From: Streptococcus henryi DSM 19005
GTDB taxonomy: Bacteria > Bacillota > Bacilli > Lactobacillales > Streptococcaceae
Direction of reading: 5' to 3'
Assembly (NCBI RefSeq): GCF_000376985.1
Contig: NZ_AQYA01000036.1
Coordinates: forward strand, 62,001-126,000
DNA: 64,000 nucleotides
Both the position numbers and the translations under genes were made by a program. Of this stretch, positions 37,299 through 46,879 are shown one piece after another. The notes beneath the pieces were generated by a model, which had not been told where the DNA came from, searched no databases, and saw nothing but the letters and a program-made list of their open reading frames with translations. How positions within the stretch are numbered: position 1 is the stretch's first letter; the number at the start of each line of letters is the position of its first letter.

Positions 37299-38090
37299 AT
37301 GTCAGAAATTATAGCTGAAAATATCTCAGTAGCATACGATAAGAAGACAGTGATTGAAAACTTGTCATCAACCATACTCGATGGAAAAATAACAACTATC
37401 ATTGGGGCAAATGGATGTGGAAAATCAACACTCTTGAAAGCTTTGACACGAATACAGGCACTTAAATCGGGGCAAATCTACATTGATGGTCAAGCAATTG
37501 CCAGTCTTCCAACCAAAGAAGTGGCTAAAAAAATCGCTTTACTTCCGCAAGTTTTAGATGCTGTTGAAGGTATTTCAGTCTACGAGTTGGTTTCTTACGG
37601 ACGATTTCCCCATCAAAAATATTTGGGAAGCTTAACAGCTGAAGACCGTAATAAAATCCATTGGGCTATGGAAGTAACCAAAGTTACTGAATATGCGAAT
37701 ATGGAAGTCGATTCTTTATCTGGTGGACAACGTCAGCGTGTCTGGATTGCCATGGCCTTGGCGCAAGATACCGATACAATCTTCTTAGATGAACCCACTA
37801 CTTACTTAGATATGAATCACCAACTCGAAGTTTTGGAGCTCTTACAAACTTTAAATCGTGAGACAAACAAAACTATTGTCATGGTTCTTCATGATTTGAA
37901 CTTATCTGCACGTTTTTCAGATGACCTGATTGCTATGAAACAAGGTGTTATCAAATATAAAGGATCTGTTGAAAATGTAATGACTGCAGAAGTTTTACGA
38001 GATATATTTAATATCGATGCTCAAATCATTGAAGATCCTATCCACAAACGACCAATTCTCTTAACCTATCAGTTGGTTAAGTCTACATAG
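37299..38090 (+). CDS. fhuC: iron-siderophore ABC transporter ATPase
   Basis: A 263-aa ATPase: Walker A GANGCGKST, signature LSGGQRQRVW, Walker B TIFLDEPTTYLD, switch His in VLHDLNLS: the FhuC/FepC pattern. AAAGGAGG precedes the ATG. First gene of ATPase-lipoprotein-permease-permease, the order of streptococcal fhuCDBG. Iron control is expected; a Fur/PerR-like box may lie upstream. Confidence 0.92.
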   Translation: MSEIIAENISVAYDKKTVIENLSSTILDGKITTIIGANGCGKSTLLKALTRIQALKSGQIYIDGQAIASLPTKEVAKKIALLPQVLDAVEGISVYELVSYGRFPHQKYLGSLTAEDRNKIHWAMEVTKVTEYANMEVDSLSGGQRQRVWIAMALAQDTDTIFLDEPTTYLDMNHQLEVLELLQTLNRETNKTIVMVLHDLNLSARFSDDLIAMKQGVIKYKGSVENVMTAEVLRDIFNIDAQIIEDPIHKRPILLTYQLVKST

Positions 38091-38107
38091 ATTATGGAGT
38101 AATACAC

Positions 38108-39055
38108 ATGAAAAAGACTTTAACGACATTACTTGCACTTTTTGCCGTTTTTGCCCTTGTTGCTTGCGGTAACTCTTCGTCACAAAATAGCGAAAAAAAA
38201 TCTAGCTCTGCTATTTCCAAAATGCCAGAAATTCAAGGATTCACCTACTATGGTGATATTCCTCAAAATCCTAAAAAAGTTGTCAACTTTGCCTATTCTT
38301 ATACTGGATACCTTTTAGAACTAGGAATCGTTCCTGCCACTTACTCACTTGATTTAGAAAAAGATAGCCCAGCTTTTGGGCAAGATCTTGAGAATGCTAC
38401 ACAGTTAACGTCAAGTGATACTGAAGCTATTGTGGCTCAGGAACCAGATCTTATTATTGTTTTTTCAACAGATGAAAACATTGATCAGCTTAAAGAAATC
38501 GCACCAACCCTTGTTATTGAATATGCTTCTAGTGACTATTTGCAAATGTTGACCAATCTTGGTCAAGTCTTCAATAAGGAAGAACAAGCTACTGCCTGGT
38601 TAAACCAATGGGATGAAAAGGTGGCTGAAGCCAAAAAAGATTTGAGCAATGTGCTGACAAATGACACTAGCTTCACTGTCATGGATTTCTATGAAAAGAA
38701 CATTTATCTTTATGGTGATAATTGGGGACGCGGGGGTGAATTGATTTATCAATCCCTCGGATATGCCGCACCTCAAAAAGTTCAAGAAGATGTTATTAAT
38801 AAAGACGGCTGGTTCGGTATTTCTCAAGAAGTTATCGGCGACTACATCGGTGACTACGCTGTTGTTAATGTTAATAGTGGAACTAAAGAAGCAGCTTCAT
38901 CTCTAAAAGAAAGTGATGTCTGGAAAAATATTCCTGCAGTTCAAGCAGGCCATGTTCTAGAAGTTGACTATAACCTCTTTTACTTCTCAGATCCAATGTC
39001 ACTTGATATGCAACTTGAGGCCTTTGTCAAAGCCGTAAAGGAAGCCAATAATTAA
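38108..39055 (+). CDS. fhuD: iron-siderophore-binding lipoprotein
   Basis: A 315-aa lipoprotein. Signal peptide with lipobox LVAC (Cys21), a short Ser-rich linker, then a class III binding fold: KKVVNFAYSYTGYLLELGI, EPDLIIVFSTDENIDQLKEIAPT. GGAG 9 nt upstream of ATG. Copy 8 of the 11-mer falls in the Ser linker (38205-38215). Hydroxamate specificity is a guess from gene order. Confidence 0.9.
   Translation: MKKTLTTLLALFAVFALVACGNSSSQNSEKKSSSAISKMPEIQGFTYYGDIPQNPKKVVNFAYSYTGYLLELGIVPATYSLDLEKDSPAFGQDLENATQLTSSDTEAIVAQEPDLIIVFSTDENIDQLKEIAPTLVIEYASSDYLQMLTNLGQVFNKEEQATAWLNQWDEKVAEAKKDLSNVLTNDTSFTVMDFYEKNIYLYGDNWGRGGELIYQSLGYAAPQKVQEDVINKDGWFGISQEVIGDYIGDYAVVNVNSGTKEAASSLKESDVWKNIPAVQAGHVLEVDYNLFYFSDPMSLDMQLEAFVKAVKEANN
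38205..38215 (-). repeat. AATAGCAGAGC copy 8
   Basis: Exact 11-mer antisense within the fhuD linker (codes Ser-Ala-Ile on +). Confidence 0.8.
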
Positions 39056-39073
39056 TGACAGAAAGTGTTAAGC

Positions 39074-40099
39074 ATGTATAGAGAAGCTAAACTTCCTAGT
39101 CAAAAAAATAAGCCAAACCACATTTGGCTTGTTTTTTTCACTATTTTATTTTTATTTCTAATTGGCTGGTATTTGGGATTGCGATTTGGAGCGATTTCTT
39201 ACAGTCACCAAGACTTGATTGAAGTCCTTAGGCATCCATTAAGAAATTCAAAACTTCAAGATGTTATTTTCGACTTGAGATTTCCAAGAACTATTGCAGC
39301 TATTCTTGTAGGAGCTGGTATGGCACAGGCTGGTGCTATCATGCAGGGTGTGACACGAAATCCCATAGCTGATCCGGGTTTGCTGGGAATAAATGCTGGT
39401 GCTGGCTTAGCACTAATCCTTGCTCAAGCTTTTATCGGAAGCATGCACTACAGCCTAATTATTCTAGTCTGTCTGTTGGGATCAACAGTTGCTGCCCTGC
39501 TTATTTTTACACTATCCTACCGCCCACGAAAAGGTTATAATCAACTGCGACTTATTTTAGCCGGAGCTATGATTGCTACACTTTTCTCTGCTATCGGTCA
39601 GGCTGTCACTCTTTATTTTAATCTTTCAACACAAGTCATTGGCTGGCAAGCGGGTGGATTATCACAAATTAATTGGCGAATGTTAAGCATTGTCACGCCT
39701 TTTATATTATTAGGTCTCCTTTTAGCTCAGCTATTTGCCCATCAACTAACTATCCTAAGTTTAGATGAAACCATTTCAAAAGCTCTAGGACAGCGAACTC
39801 TGGCTATGACCATAAGCTTATTAGCAATTGTTCTCCTTCTATCTGCTGCATCGGTTGCTATTGTCGGTACAGTTTCCTTCATCGGATTAATCATTCCACA
39901 TTTTATCGCCCTATTTGTTGGTAAAGATTACAGAAAACTATTACCACTTGCTGCATTCGCTGGTGCAACTTTTATGCTTTGGGTTGACCTATTTAGCCGA
40001 ATCATTAATCCTCCGACAGAAACACCAATCAATGCTATTATTAGTATTATCGGTTTACCTTGCTTCCTTTGGTTGATTAGAAGGGGGAAAAATCTATAA
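39074..40099 (+). CDS. fhuB: iron-siderophore ABC permease
   Basis: A 341-aa FecCD-type permease: LRFPRTIAAILVGAGMAQAGAIMQGVTRNPIADPGLLGINAG-like core (residues ~70-115) and FIGLIIPHFIALFVG near the C-terminus. I start at the ATG at 39074 (GAAAG 8 nt upstream) rather than a GTG three codons earlier. Stop overlaps the next ATG by 1 nt. Confidence 0.92.
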   Translation: MYREAKLPSQKNKPNHIWLVFFTILFLFLIGWYLGLRFGAISYSHQDLIEVLRHPLRNSKLQDVIFDLRFPRTIAAILVGAGMAQAGAIMQGVTRNPIADPGLLGINAGAGLALILAQAFIGSMHYSLIILVCLLGSTVAALLIFTLSYRPRKGYNQLRLILAGAMIATLFSAIGQAVTLYFNLSTQVIGWQAGGLSQINWRMLSIVTPFILLGLLLAQLFAHQLTILSLDETISKALGQRTLAMTISLLAIVLLLSAASVAIVGTVSFIGLIIPHFIALFVGKDYRKLLPLAAFAGATFMLWVDLFSRIINPPTETPINAIISIIGLPCFLWLIRRGKNL

Positions 40100-41097
40100 T
40101 GAAAAAGAATAAACAGAGCTTTAGTATTATAATTTTGATTATCCTCTTACTTCTAGTTTTTATCTTGTCCCTCTCAATGGGCTATGCTAAATATTCCTTA
40201 ATTGATGTTATTGAAGTCTTAGTTGGAAAATCAAGTTCTTCCATGATTTTCATAATTACGAAAATTCGTCTGCCTCGGATTATTGCCTGCATGCTTGGAG
40301 GAGCTTCGCTAGCTCTATCAGGAATGTTGTTGCAGACACTGACCAAAAATCCTTTAGCAGATTCAGGGATTCTTGGGATTAATACCGGTGCAGGTCTTGT
40401 CATCACTATCATGGTAGGATTCTTAGATATGACCAATCCAATGACAATTGCCCTCATGCCACTCTTTGCTATGATTGGCGGTATTCTAACCATATTTATC
40501 GTCTACTTCATGTCACGTAAAAAAAATAATAATATCAGTCCCACTCGTCTCATTATCACTGGTGTTGGGATGTCCAGCATGCTATCAGGCGTAATGGTGT
40601 CCCTAATCAGTAAAATAAACGATTTTAAAATGTCTTATATTGTAGAATGGCTGAGCGGTAAAGTTAATGGTGGTGATTGGACAACTTTAGCCATCTTTAG
40701 CCCACTACTTCTTCTTATTTGGATACTCACTTATAGTCGAAGTCATTCTCTAAACATCATGAATCTCAATGAACAAACTGCACTTGCTTTGGGACTCAAT
40801 CTGCAAAGAGAGCGACTGTATACGCTGATTCTGTCAACTGCACTTGCTTCACTCAGTGTAGTCTTAGTTGGAAATATCACCTTTGTGGGACTTGTTTCTG
40901 GTCACATTACCAGAAGATTTTTAGGAAATGACCATCGCATCAGTCTACCTGCCTCTATGTTGGTTGGTATGATTATTCTACTACTTGCCGATACTATTGG
41001 ACGAATTTTACTTGTTGGAACAGGTATTCCAACTGGTATCATAGTCTCTATGATTGGCGCACCATATTTCCTCTATCTGATGACCACTATTGATTAG
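40099..41097 (+). CDS. fhuG: iron-siderophore ABC permease
   Basis: A 332-aa FecCD-type permease: IRLPRIIACMLGGASLALSG, TKNPLADSGILGINTG and FVGLVSGHITRRFLGNDH. Translationally coupled to fhuB (TAATG). Last gene of the operon; a ~100-bp interspersed repeat follows at 41141-41253. Confidence 0.92.
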   Translation: MKKNKQSFSIIILIILLLLVFILSLSMGYAKYSLIDVIEVLVGKSSSSMIFIITKIRLPRIIACMLGGASLALSGMLLQTLTKNPLADSGILGINTGAGLVITIMVGFLDMTNPMTIALMPLFAMIGGILTIFIVYFMSRKKNNNISPTRLIITGVGMSSMLSGVMVSLISKINDFKMSYIVEWLSGKVNGGDWTTLAIFSPLLLLIWILTYSRSHSLNIMNLNEQTALALGLNLQRERLYTLILSTALASLSVVLVGNITFVGLVSGHITRRFLGNDHRISLPASMLVGMIILLLADTIGRILLVGTGIPTGIIVSMIGAPYFLYLMTTID

Positions 41098-41380
41098 TTA
41101 TTTTATCCTAATATAGTTGAATGACTAAAAATGGAAGTCTTACTTTTTGAAAATCAAAATGATACATCATCAGTTTCGACTAGCCCGACCCTAGTACTGC
41201 CTTCGTCTCACTTCTTCGTCTGATTTTGAAATTATTTGAGTATCAATAGACTTGTACTGACTTTTGAAACTAAAAACGGCTCTTGCTCTCTAGAAATTAG
41301 GAAAGAGTAAAAGTCCGAGGGACCTTTTTTCATGAGCTTGAAAATAAGAAAGCGAATCATGGTGCAGTGGATCGTTTTCT
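41098..41380. other. 283-bp region after fhuG
   Basis: Contains repeat copy A (41141-41253) and a weak hairpin near 41306-41330 (GTCC/GGAC with T6 on +) that may end the fhu transcript. Nothing else seen. Confidence 0.5.
41141..41253. repeat. interspersed repeat, copy A
   Basis: About 110 bp, clearly similar to 55294-55398. The two share GATACATCATCAGTTTCGAC, CCCTAGTACT and TCGTCTGATTTTGA blocks. Ends are inverted relative to each other (TACT...AAAATCAAAATGA and TGATTTTGA...GAGTAT), as in non-autonomous MITE-like elements. Confidence 0.75.
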
Positions 41381-42498
41381 TTATTTTGCTTTTTTAGCTA
41401 GGTCATCTACTGCTTTAATAAAAATATAGGGTTGCTCGACATGAATATCATGACCACTATCTACATTGTCAATCAAAGTGTTGTCGCTCAATAAGGTGTC
41501 AACACGTTTGGCATCCTCGGCATCCATAGCACTGAGAAGAATGCCTTTCTCGTCATAATAGTCTTGAAAATTAGCTGGTTTAGCAACATGTAACAGGATG
41601 GAAGGGCATTGAACTTGCTTTAGGGTTTCTTCTTGGGGAAAATCCCTAAACCATGAAAAATCATAAAAGGCCAGTCCAAATCGTAAATCATAGTCACCAG
41701 TCCCATCTTGCAGATTGGCTGTTAAATCATAAATTTGATTCACTTTTAATTCAGGTGGGTAAAGCCAGATCCTAGGGATTTGCTGAGGATGTTTTTCCAT
41801 AAACTTAAGAGCTGGATTTTTAACAATTTTATCAAAATTGGTCTGGCTGCCAAAGAGTTCTGCCAGATAGGTATGTTCTAAAGAATATCGAGTAAAGTTG
41901 CTTTGGCCACTAGCTAAAAAATCAGCCATGTCTTTAAAGCCTAACCAGGCAAATGTAAATTCTGCCCTTCCTGGTTCTGTGGCAAAGAAGGGAGCATCCT
42001 CAATCAGGAGGCCTTTAACCTCTTCAGGGGCATTGGCTGCAATCCAAGTGGCCAAGAGTCCTCCCGATGAATGTCCGGAAATAAGAACGGCTTCTCCAAT
42101 GACGTTTTGGATAAACAGATTAAATCCTGTCCGATTGCCTTTGCTGAGTATTTTTCAGGGGACTTGCTGGATCCTCCGTGACCATAATAATCAACAGCAT
42201 AAATATGGTAACGCTGTGATAGTTCTCCTAGCACCTTTGCATAGTCTTCCCAAGATACTTGCTGTCCATGCAGCAAGACTAAAACCTCTCCATTATCTGG
42301 CCCCTCACCGTAATTTAAAATAGAATGGTCTGGCAAAGTCACTTGTTTTTCTTGGAATTGGGCTTTTTCGATCAGTTTGGCCTCTTTTTGGTCATAGGTC
42401 ATATTTCGATGGGCATAAAGAGCCAGACCTAAGCCTAGGCTGAGTAAAATAAGGCTTAAAATAATAAACACTCTTTTCTTTATTCCCTTCTTTTTCAT
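41381..42498 (-). pseudogene. alpha/beta hydrolase, frameshifted
   Basis: Two overlapping frames make one hydrolase of about 372 aa. The first gives a membrane helix (residues ~8-28), LLHGQQVSWEDY and DYYGHGGSS; the second gives VLISGHSSGGLLATWIAANAPEE (nucleophile Ser in GHSSGG) and the His in DSGHDIHVEQP. The reading frame breaks at a run of three A on + at 42122-42124: one extra base (TTTT for TTT in the gene) would restore IGQDFNLFIQNVIGEA. So this is a recent one-base deletion, a phase-variable switch or a sequence error. It overlaps the XRE-AbrB regulator by 4 nt. Confidence 0.85.
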
Positions 42499-42926
42499 TT
42501 GTTCTTTATATCCTTTTTATTTTTTTCAAGAGCCTGATAACCCTCCAAGAAGAAATTAAGATCTAGTAAGGCTAGCCCTCTGTCTACATCGCCGACCAAC
42601 AGTAATTCATCTCCAACTTCGATAGAAAATAGTTTCCTAGCCCTATAAGGTAGATCTATGCGCCCGCCTTCTTGAACTTGTATACTGCCAAAGATGTATT
42701 TCCCTTTTTCTTGAGGGAAAGCTAAAAGTTCGGCATCTAAGTTTAATAAGTCCTCGATACTAAGATCAAATAATTCCGCCAATTTAGCACATGCCAGGAC
42801 ATCAGGCAGACTGCTACCAGACTCCCATTTTGCGACGGTTTGCCTAGATACTCCAATTTTTTCCGCTAACTTTTCTTGAGAAAGTTCATATCTCCTTCTT
42901 AATAACTTAATATTTCTATCAATCAT
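42495..42926 (-). CDS. XRE-family regulator with an AbrB-like C-terminal domain
   Basis: A 143-aa protein: HTH at residues ~5-58 (LSQEKLAEKIGVSRQTVAKWESG) and a C-terminal segment GRIDLPYRARKLFSIEVGDELLLVGD resembling the SpoVT/AbrB swapped-hairpin domain. The Met at 42926 (GAGG 6 nt upstream) is the likely start. It overlaps the hydrolase gene by 4 nt (ATGA) and probably regulates that operon. Assignment of the second domain is by eye. Confidence 0.8.
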   Translation of the reverse strand: MIDRNIKLLRRRYELSQEKLAEKIGVSRQTVAKWESGSSLPDVLACAKLAELFDLSIEDLLNLDAELLAFPQEKGKYIFGSIQVQEGGRIDLPYRARKLFSIEVGDELLLVGDVDRGLALLDLNFFLEGYQALEKNKKDIKNK

Positions 42927-43070
42927 AAAAACCTCACTCTTTATATATATCCACAGTATATCAAAAAGGGAAGAGTTTACAAGCAACCGCTAATGACAAA
43001 ATTCCTATTTATTGTTAAAAATAGGAGCTTTAAAGCTCTTCTCTCAAGTAAAAAATAATTATATATGCTT

Positions 43071-43130
43071 AAACCTGTATCTCATTTACTGATTATCTTA
43101 ATCAGGCTCTATGAGACACAGGTTTTTTAA
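43071..43130. terminator. hairpin between the XRE regulator and the PEBP gene
   Basis: AACCTGTATCTCAT pairs with ATGAGACACAGGTT, with T6 on + and a weaker AT tail on minus. Probably ends the PEBP transcript on minus; the stronger T run points the other way. Confidence 0.6.
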
Positions 43131-43148
43131 TTTTTCTTGGGACATGCA

Positions 43149-43658
43149 TTATCCTAGAGAGGGATCTAAAAGAGGCTGCCAGATTTTGGGACTACCAAAA
43201 GTTGCAGTTAGTTGACCTTTTTGTAGGATATGATTTGCCATTTCTCCAAGCAATTGCGGTCTGCGTGTCCATTTTCCAAGTTCCAATGAAGTATCTAAAA
43301 CATAGATGGTAAAACGGTAAGAATGATTTTGACCGAAGGGAGGATTTGGCCCAGCATATCCATGCCAGCCGTAAGCAATTCCCTGCCGAGCATCTTTAAC
43401 TTGCGGTACCACATATCCTTTTGAGAGTGCCCCCTCAATATGAGTTGAAGCTGGTATGTTCCAAATCAACCAATGTGTAAAGTGTTTGGTTAAAGGATGA
43501 GAGATATCTTCCATGATAATCGTCACAGTTTTTGCATTAGGGGACAGATTGTGAAGATAAAATTCTGGTGACAAATCTTCTCCTCTCCCAGTATGTTTCA
43601 CTGGAAATTCACCGCCTTCAAAAAAACCAGGGCAAGTAAACTCTAGTTTGTCTATCAT
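43149..43658 (-). CDS. YbhB/YbcL (PEBP / Raf-kinase-inhibitor-like) protein
   Basis: A 169-aa PEBP-fold protein: GEDLSPEF, TVIIMEDISHPL..FTHWLIWNIP, YGWHGYAGPNPPFGQNHSYRFTIYVLD. Cytoplasmic, function in bacteria unknown. AGAAGGAGAG precedes the ATG. Confidence 0.92.
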   Translation of the reverse strand: MIDKLEFTCPGFFEGGEFPVKHTGRGEDLSPEFYLHNLSPNAKTVTIIMEDISHPLTKHFTHWLIWNIPASTHIEGALSKGYVVPQVKDARQGIAYGWHGYAGPNPPFGQNHSYRFTIYVLDTSLELGKWTRRPQLLGEMANHILQKGQLTATFGSPKIWQPLLDPSLG

Positions 43659-43855
43659 AAAAACACTCTCCTTCTAGTCATAACGCCCTGCGGCTTTATG
43701 ATAGTTAGTGACTGCTACTTCTAACCATATATTCTATGAAATCAATCTTTGATGTTCCTGTCAATATATCGGCCAACGAAGAGTTTTCAGACTAAGAACA
43801 AGTACTTAAGTATAGCAAACCAATAGTAACTACCTATCAAAGCTAAGTTAATTGA

Positions 43856-44512
43856 CTATAGCTCCGCTACAAAAACAAAGGTTTCAGGATCTAGACTTAA
43901 TTTAAGTTTATAAGTCTGTTGGTCCGTTTCTTTTAAATAGCCAAGTATCAGTAAACTATCAACAAAAATATCTTTACGCTTTTGTTTAATGCTATCCTTG
44001 CGACAAAATTTCAAAAGTGTTGTCGTCATATATTTTAGTGCATACTCTGGATTAACATCACCTAATATCTCATAGAGTTTTTCTTGTTCTTGGGATAATG
44101 GCTGCGCTGTTTTTAACTTATAGAAATAGTTAGATAGTGTCAGCTTATTTCGGCTGAAGTCAGTCTTCTCAATAAGTCTTGCCTGATTAGTAGCGTTAGC
44201 CAGCTCCGTTTGGAATTCCAGCGCTAGCAAATCTTCATAGGCTTGACTTTCTGTATCAACAAAAATCATATCATCTAGATTTACAGGCTCTGCTATTTCC
44301 AAAAGTGGCAAGTCAAGGCTATAGCGTTTATCTTGCCGAACAATATAACCCGCTTGAACGTAATCTTCAATGTCACGGTCTATCTTAGTCACGTGGGGAA
44401 AGTCACGCTTTATCTGGCGAAGAGTAACATCATCATGACTATATAAATAGTTAATCAGCTCTTGAAAAAATGGCTGGCGCGTTAGTTTATTTGGATTGAA
44501 TATTTTAATCAT
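43856..44512 (-). CDS. streptococcal DUF1803-like protein
   Basis: A 218-aa protein with no known function, starting MIKIFNPNKLTRQPFFQELINYL. I believe this is the DUF1803 family. The N-terminal part looks like a winged-helix (VTLRQIKRDFPHVTKIDRDIEDYVQAGYIVR). A TGCTATAAT -10 ends 6 nt before the ATG and there is no ribosome site, so the mRNA is probably leaderless; a frame open further upstream includes the promoter itself and is not coding. Copy 9 of the 11-mer is at 44287-44297. Confidence 0.7.
   Translation of the reverse strand: MIKIFNPNKLTRQPFFQELINYLYSHDDVTLRQIKRDFPHVTKIDRDIEDYVQAGYIVRQDKRYSLDLPLLEIAEPVNLDDMIFVDTESQAYEDLLALEFQTELANATNQARLIEKTDFSRNKLTLSNYFYKLKTAQPLSQEQEKLYEILGDVNPEYALKYMTTTLLKFCRKDSIKQKRKDIFVDSLLILGYLKETDQQTYKLKLSLDPETFVFVAEL
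44287..44297 (-). repeat. AATAGCAGAGC copy 9
   Basis: Exact 11-mer in the DUF1803-like gene, in frame Ile-Ala-Glu. Confidence 0.8.
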
Positions 44513-44518
44513 GATGCT

Positions 44519-44548
44519 ATTATAGCACAAAATAAAAAGTAACTTCAA
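44519..44548 (-). promoter_or_regulatory. promoter of the DUF1803-like gene, leaderless spacing
   Basis: -35 TTGAAG (44543-44548), 18-bp spacer, extended -10 TGCTATAAT (core 44519-44524); 6 nt to the ATG. Confidence 0.65.
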
Positions 44549-44556
44549 AAAGCAGT

Positions 44557-44590
44557 AAAAACTCAGAATTCTCATTGGGAAAACTGAGCT
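44557..44590 (-). terminator. pckA terminator
   Basis: AAAGCTCAG/CTGAGTTTTT arms on minus with a T tail. Confidence 0.75.
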
Positions 44591-44609
44591 TTTACTATCT
44601 ATTGGAGTA

Positions 44610-46250
44610 CTATCCTAAGTCATTGAAGAGTTCTTCCATTCGAGTGATTGCTTCTGCAGGAAGGGCATTTTCTTGATTGTCATGGTTATGGTTGAGTAGG
44701 AAGTTAAGTCGAATTTGCATACGCTCTTTAATCATTTTACGATAGTCAGTATCAAATTCAGGTACTTCATATCCTTCACATTCAACATAGCTGAAACCAG
44801 TAAGTGGTCCAAATTGTTTGAAATCACCTTTATTATCAACAACGTGTTCAACAAGGGAAAGAGTCAATTCTTTTGGAATTTTCTTACCTAGGTATGATCC
44901 TGTATTGATAATATAGCAATCTACGCCAGATTCAAAAAGATTTTCAAATTTTCTATAATCTTCATCAAGCGGATAAACTCGGAATGGGTTTGCATATGGT
45001 TCGATGATTAGGCTGTTTAGACTGTCAGAAGTGTTTTCAGCACTTGAACGCATAGTCATCAATGTACATCCCATTGTAGCTGCCATAGCTGGTGTATCAA
45101 TTTTCACCAATGGTGGCAGAGAATCATCTTTCATAATCCAGAAAATAGAATGAATAGGATCTTCAATTTTATCAACACGGTTTGGTGTAGCATAACGTGA
45201 TTTAACAGTACGGCCATTACCATTTCGGACGTCTTCAGTAACAAGACGGAGCTTATCTTCGGTATCTAGTGCTACACCGCAGTTTTGAACTGTGACAAAG
45301 TAATCTTGCTCAGGATGTCCTGCAGGATAATCACTGGTTTTATCAAAGTAGGCTGGTTCAAGTGCGATTGAAGAGCCATCGGTTGCTGAGATGATAAAGG
45401 CATCATCATGAAGAACATTGATTTCATATTTACCATCATGTTTAGCATGAGTCAGAGTGGATTTTCCTGATCCAGACAAGCCAAAGAAGCTGGCAACGTG
45501 TGGTTCTTGACCATCTTTACGGAAAATTTTCAAACCACCGTGACATGAAACATAGCCATTACGTGCTGCAGTTCCCCAAGCAAGAGTTAAGGTTGATTTT
45601 TTCAGCTCTCCAAAATAATACATTCCTAAGATAACAGCACAATTATGATTGGTATCAAAATAAGCTAGTCCATCTGGATAATCTGGGTGAGTCCATGTTG
45701 GATCTGAGAAAATATAGATATCTGTTGCTTCATAACGTTTTGATTGACTCAAACGACCCTTAAATGTCTCATCCAAAATTTGGAAATTCATCAACCAAGA
45801 ATAGAGATTATTGACATCGTCTTCTGGTAACATTAAGTGCGCCCTAAGCATAAAGTCTTCATCAAGACCAACAACGGCATCTGCCTTTAGAAATTGGCGG
45901 TGACGAGACTTAAAAATAGCATCGCGCACAATAGGCAACAGTTTTGCATCCTCGGCCTTGTCTTTACCATAGATACGACGAGCTTTGGCTGTACGTCCAA
46001 CGATTGCACCAGAATTCGAAAGTAAAACACGGGCATCTTCTGGCAATCCTAAGTCATTAGCATGAGCAACTGCCATATCAAGAACAATTGTATTTGGAGC
46101 ATTGTAAGCCAAATGATAGGCTTCTTCCATATTTTTGACTAACTGGACATGATTCTCATAAAAGGCTGATTCAACTGTTGTTTTTAAAGGCGAAAAATAA
46201 CTTGTATCTTTGCGCAATGCTTCTACTGAAAAATGTTGGCGTGTTACCAT
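44610..46250 (-). CDS. pckA: phosphoenolpyruvate carboxykinase (ATP)
   Basis: A 546-aa ATP-type PEPCK: kinase loop in FFGLSGSGKSTL, HDDAFI for metal binding, and RYATPNRVDKIEDP. It interconverts oxaloacetate plus ATP and PEP plus CO2; in ruminal S. bovis PEPCK is known and works in the carboxylating direction for aspartate supply. The Met at 46250 (GGGGGAA upstream) fits better than one nine codons earlier. The promoter is about 345 nt upstream with a cre-like site. Confidence 0.95.
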   Translation of the reverse strand: MVTRQHFSVEALRKDTSYFSPLKTTVESAFYENHVQLVKNMEEAYHLAYNAPNTIVLDMAVAHANDLGLPEDARVLLSNSGAIVGRTAKARRIYGKDKAEDAKLLPIVRDAIFKSRHRQFLKADAVVGLDEDFMLRAHLMLPEDDVNNLYSWLMNFQILDETFKGRLSQSKRYEATDIYIFSDPTWTHPDYPDGLAYFDTNHNCAVILGMYYFGELKKSTLTLAWGTAARNGYVSCHGGLKIFRKDGQEPHVASFFGLSGSGKSTLTHAKHDGKYEINVLHDDAFIISATDGSSIALEPAYFDKTSDYPAGHPEQDYFVTVQNCGVALDTEDKLRLVTEDVRNGNGRTVKSRYATPNRVDKIEDPIHSIFWIMKDDSLPPLVKIDTPAMAATMGCTLMTMRSSAENTSDSLNSLIIEPYANPFRVYPLDEDYRKFENLFESGVDCYIINTGSYLGKKIPKELTLSLVEHVVDNKGDFKQFGPLTGFSYVECEGYEVPEFDTDYRKMIKERMQIRLNFLLNHNHDNQENALPAEAITRMEELFNDLG

Positions 46251-46601
46251 AAAGTTCCCCCTTATTGATTTACTCAATTAATATATAGAACAGAAAGTAC
46301 TTTTTACTAAAAATCTGGAATTAAATACCCAAAAAAATCAAGAATGAAGCAGATGAAAAGATACAAGCTAAACTAAATTAAGGCATTTCCATATCATCAT
46401 TTAGCATTTTGATTTTAAACGAGTATAGGTATTTTTACTAGGGCTACCCAAACCCAAGACCTCCTATTAAGCATTCCAGTTTTCTCATTCTTCTTACCAC
46501 CTGATATTGTATAATTTGATCTCCACCATTTGGCATTTTCTTTAGATCCTTAAAAAAGGAAATCTACTAAGTACTTTTCGTTTTATCTTTACCATGAAAC
46601 T

Positions 46602-46624
46602 ATTATATCATAAAAACGCTTACA
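46602..46624 (-). promoter_or_regulatory. pckA promoter with a cre-like site
   Basis: Extended -10 TGATATAAT on minus (core 46602-46607). ATAAAAACGCTTACA (46610-46624, + strand) fits the CcpA cre consensus except one base and covers the -35 region. Confidence 0.55.
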
Positions 46625-46764
46625 TTTTCCTAAAATAAATGTTTTTAAATGAAAAAATTTCAGGAAATATTTGAGACATAACTTAGTATTCAGTAAATTC
46701 CATATATTTTACATTCCTAAAAGTATACCCCATTCTATGGTAGGTACTCATGCCGGTTTTATGA

Positions 46765-46851
46765 CTACTCTTTAAAAGTCAAAATGATAAATTGTTGATG
46801 CTCCAGATTTACCTTTGTCAGCTCGTCTTTTCTGATTTTTTGAGAATAAGT
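46765..46851. repeat. interspersed repeat, degenerate copy C
   Basis: Same end blocks as copies A and B (ACTCTTTAAAAGTCAAAATGATA and GTCTTTTCTGATTTTTTGAG split across the unit), but the middle is diverged and shorter. Confidence 0.5.
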
Positions 46852-46879
46852 GCAGATTCTTGATAGTATTTCCTTATAA

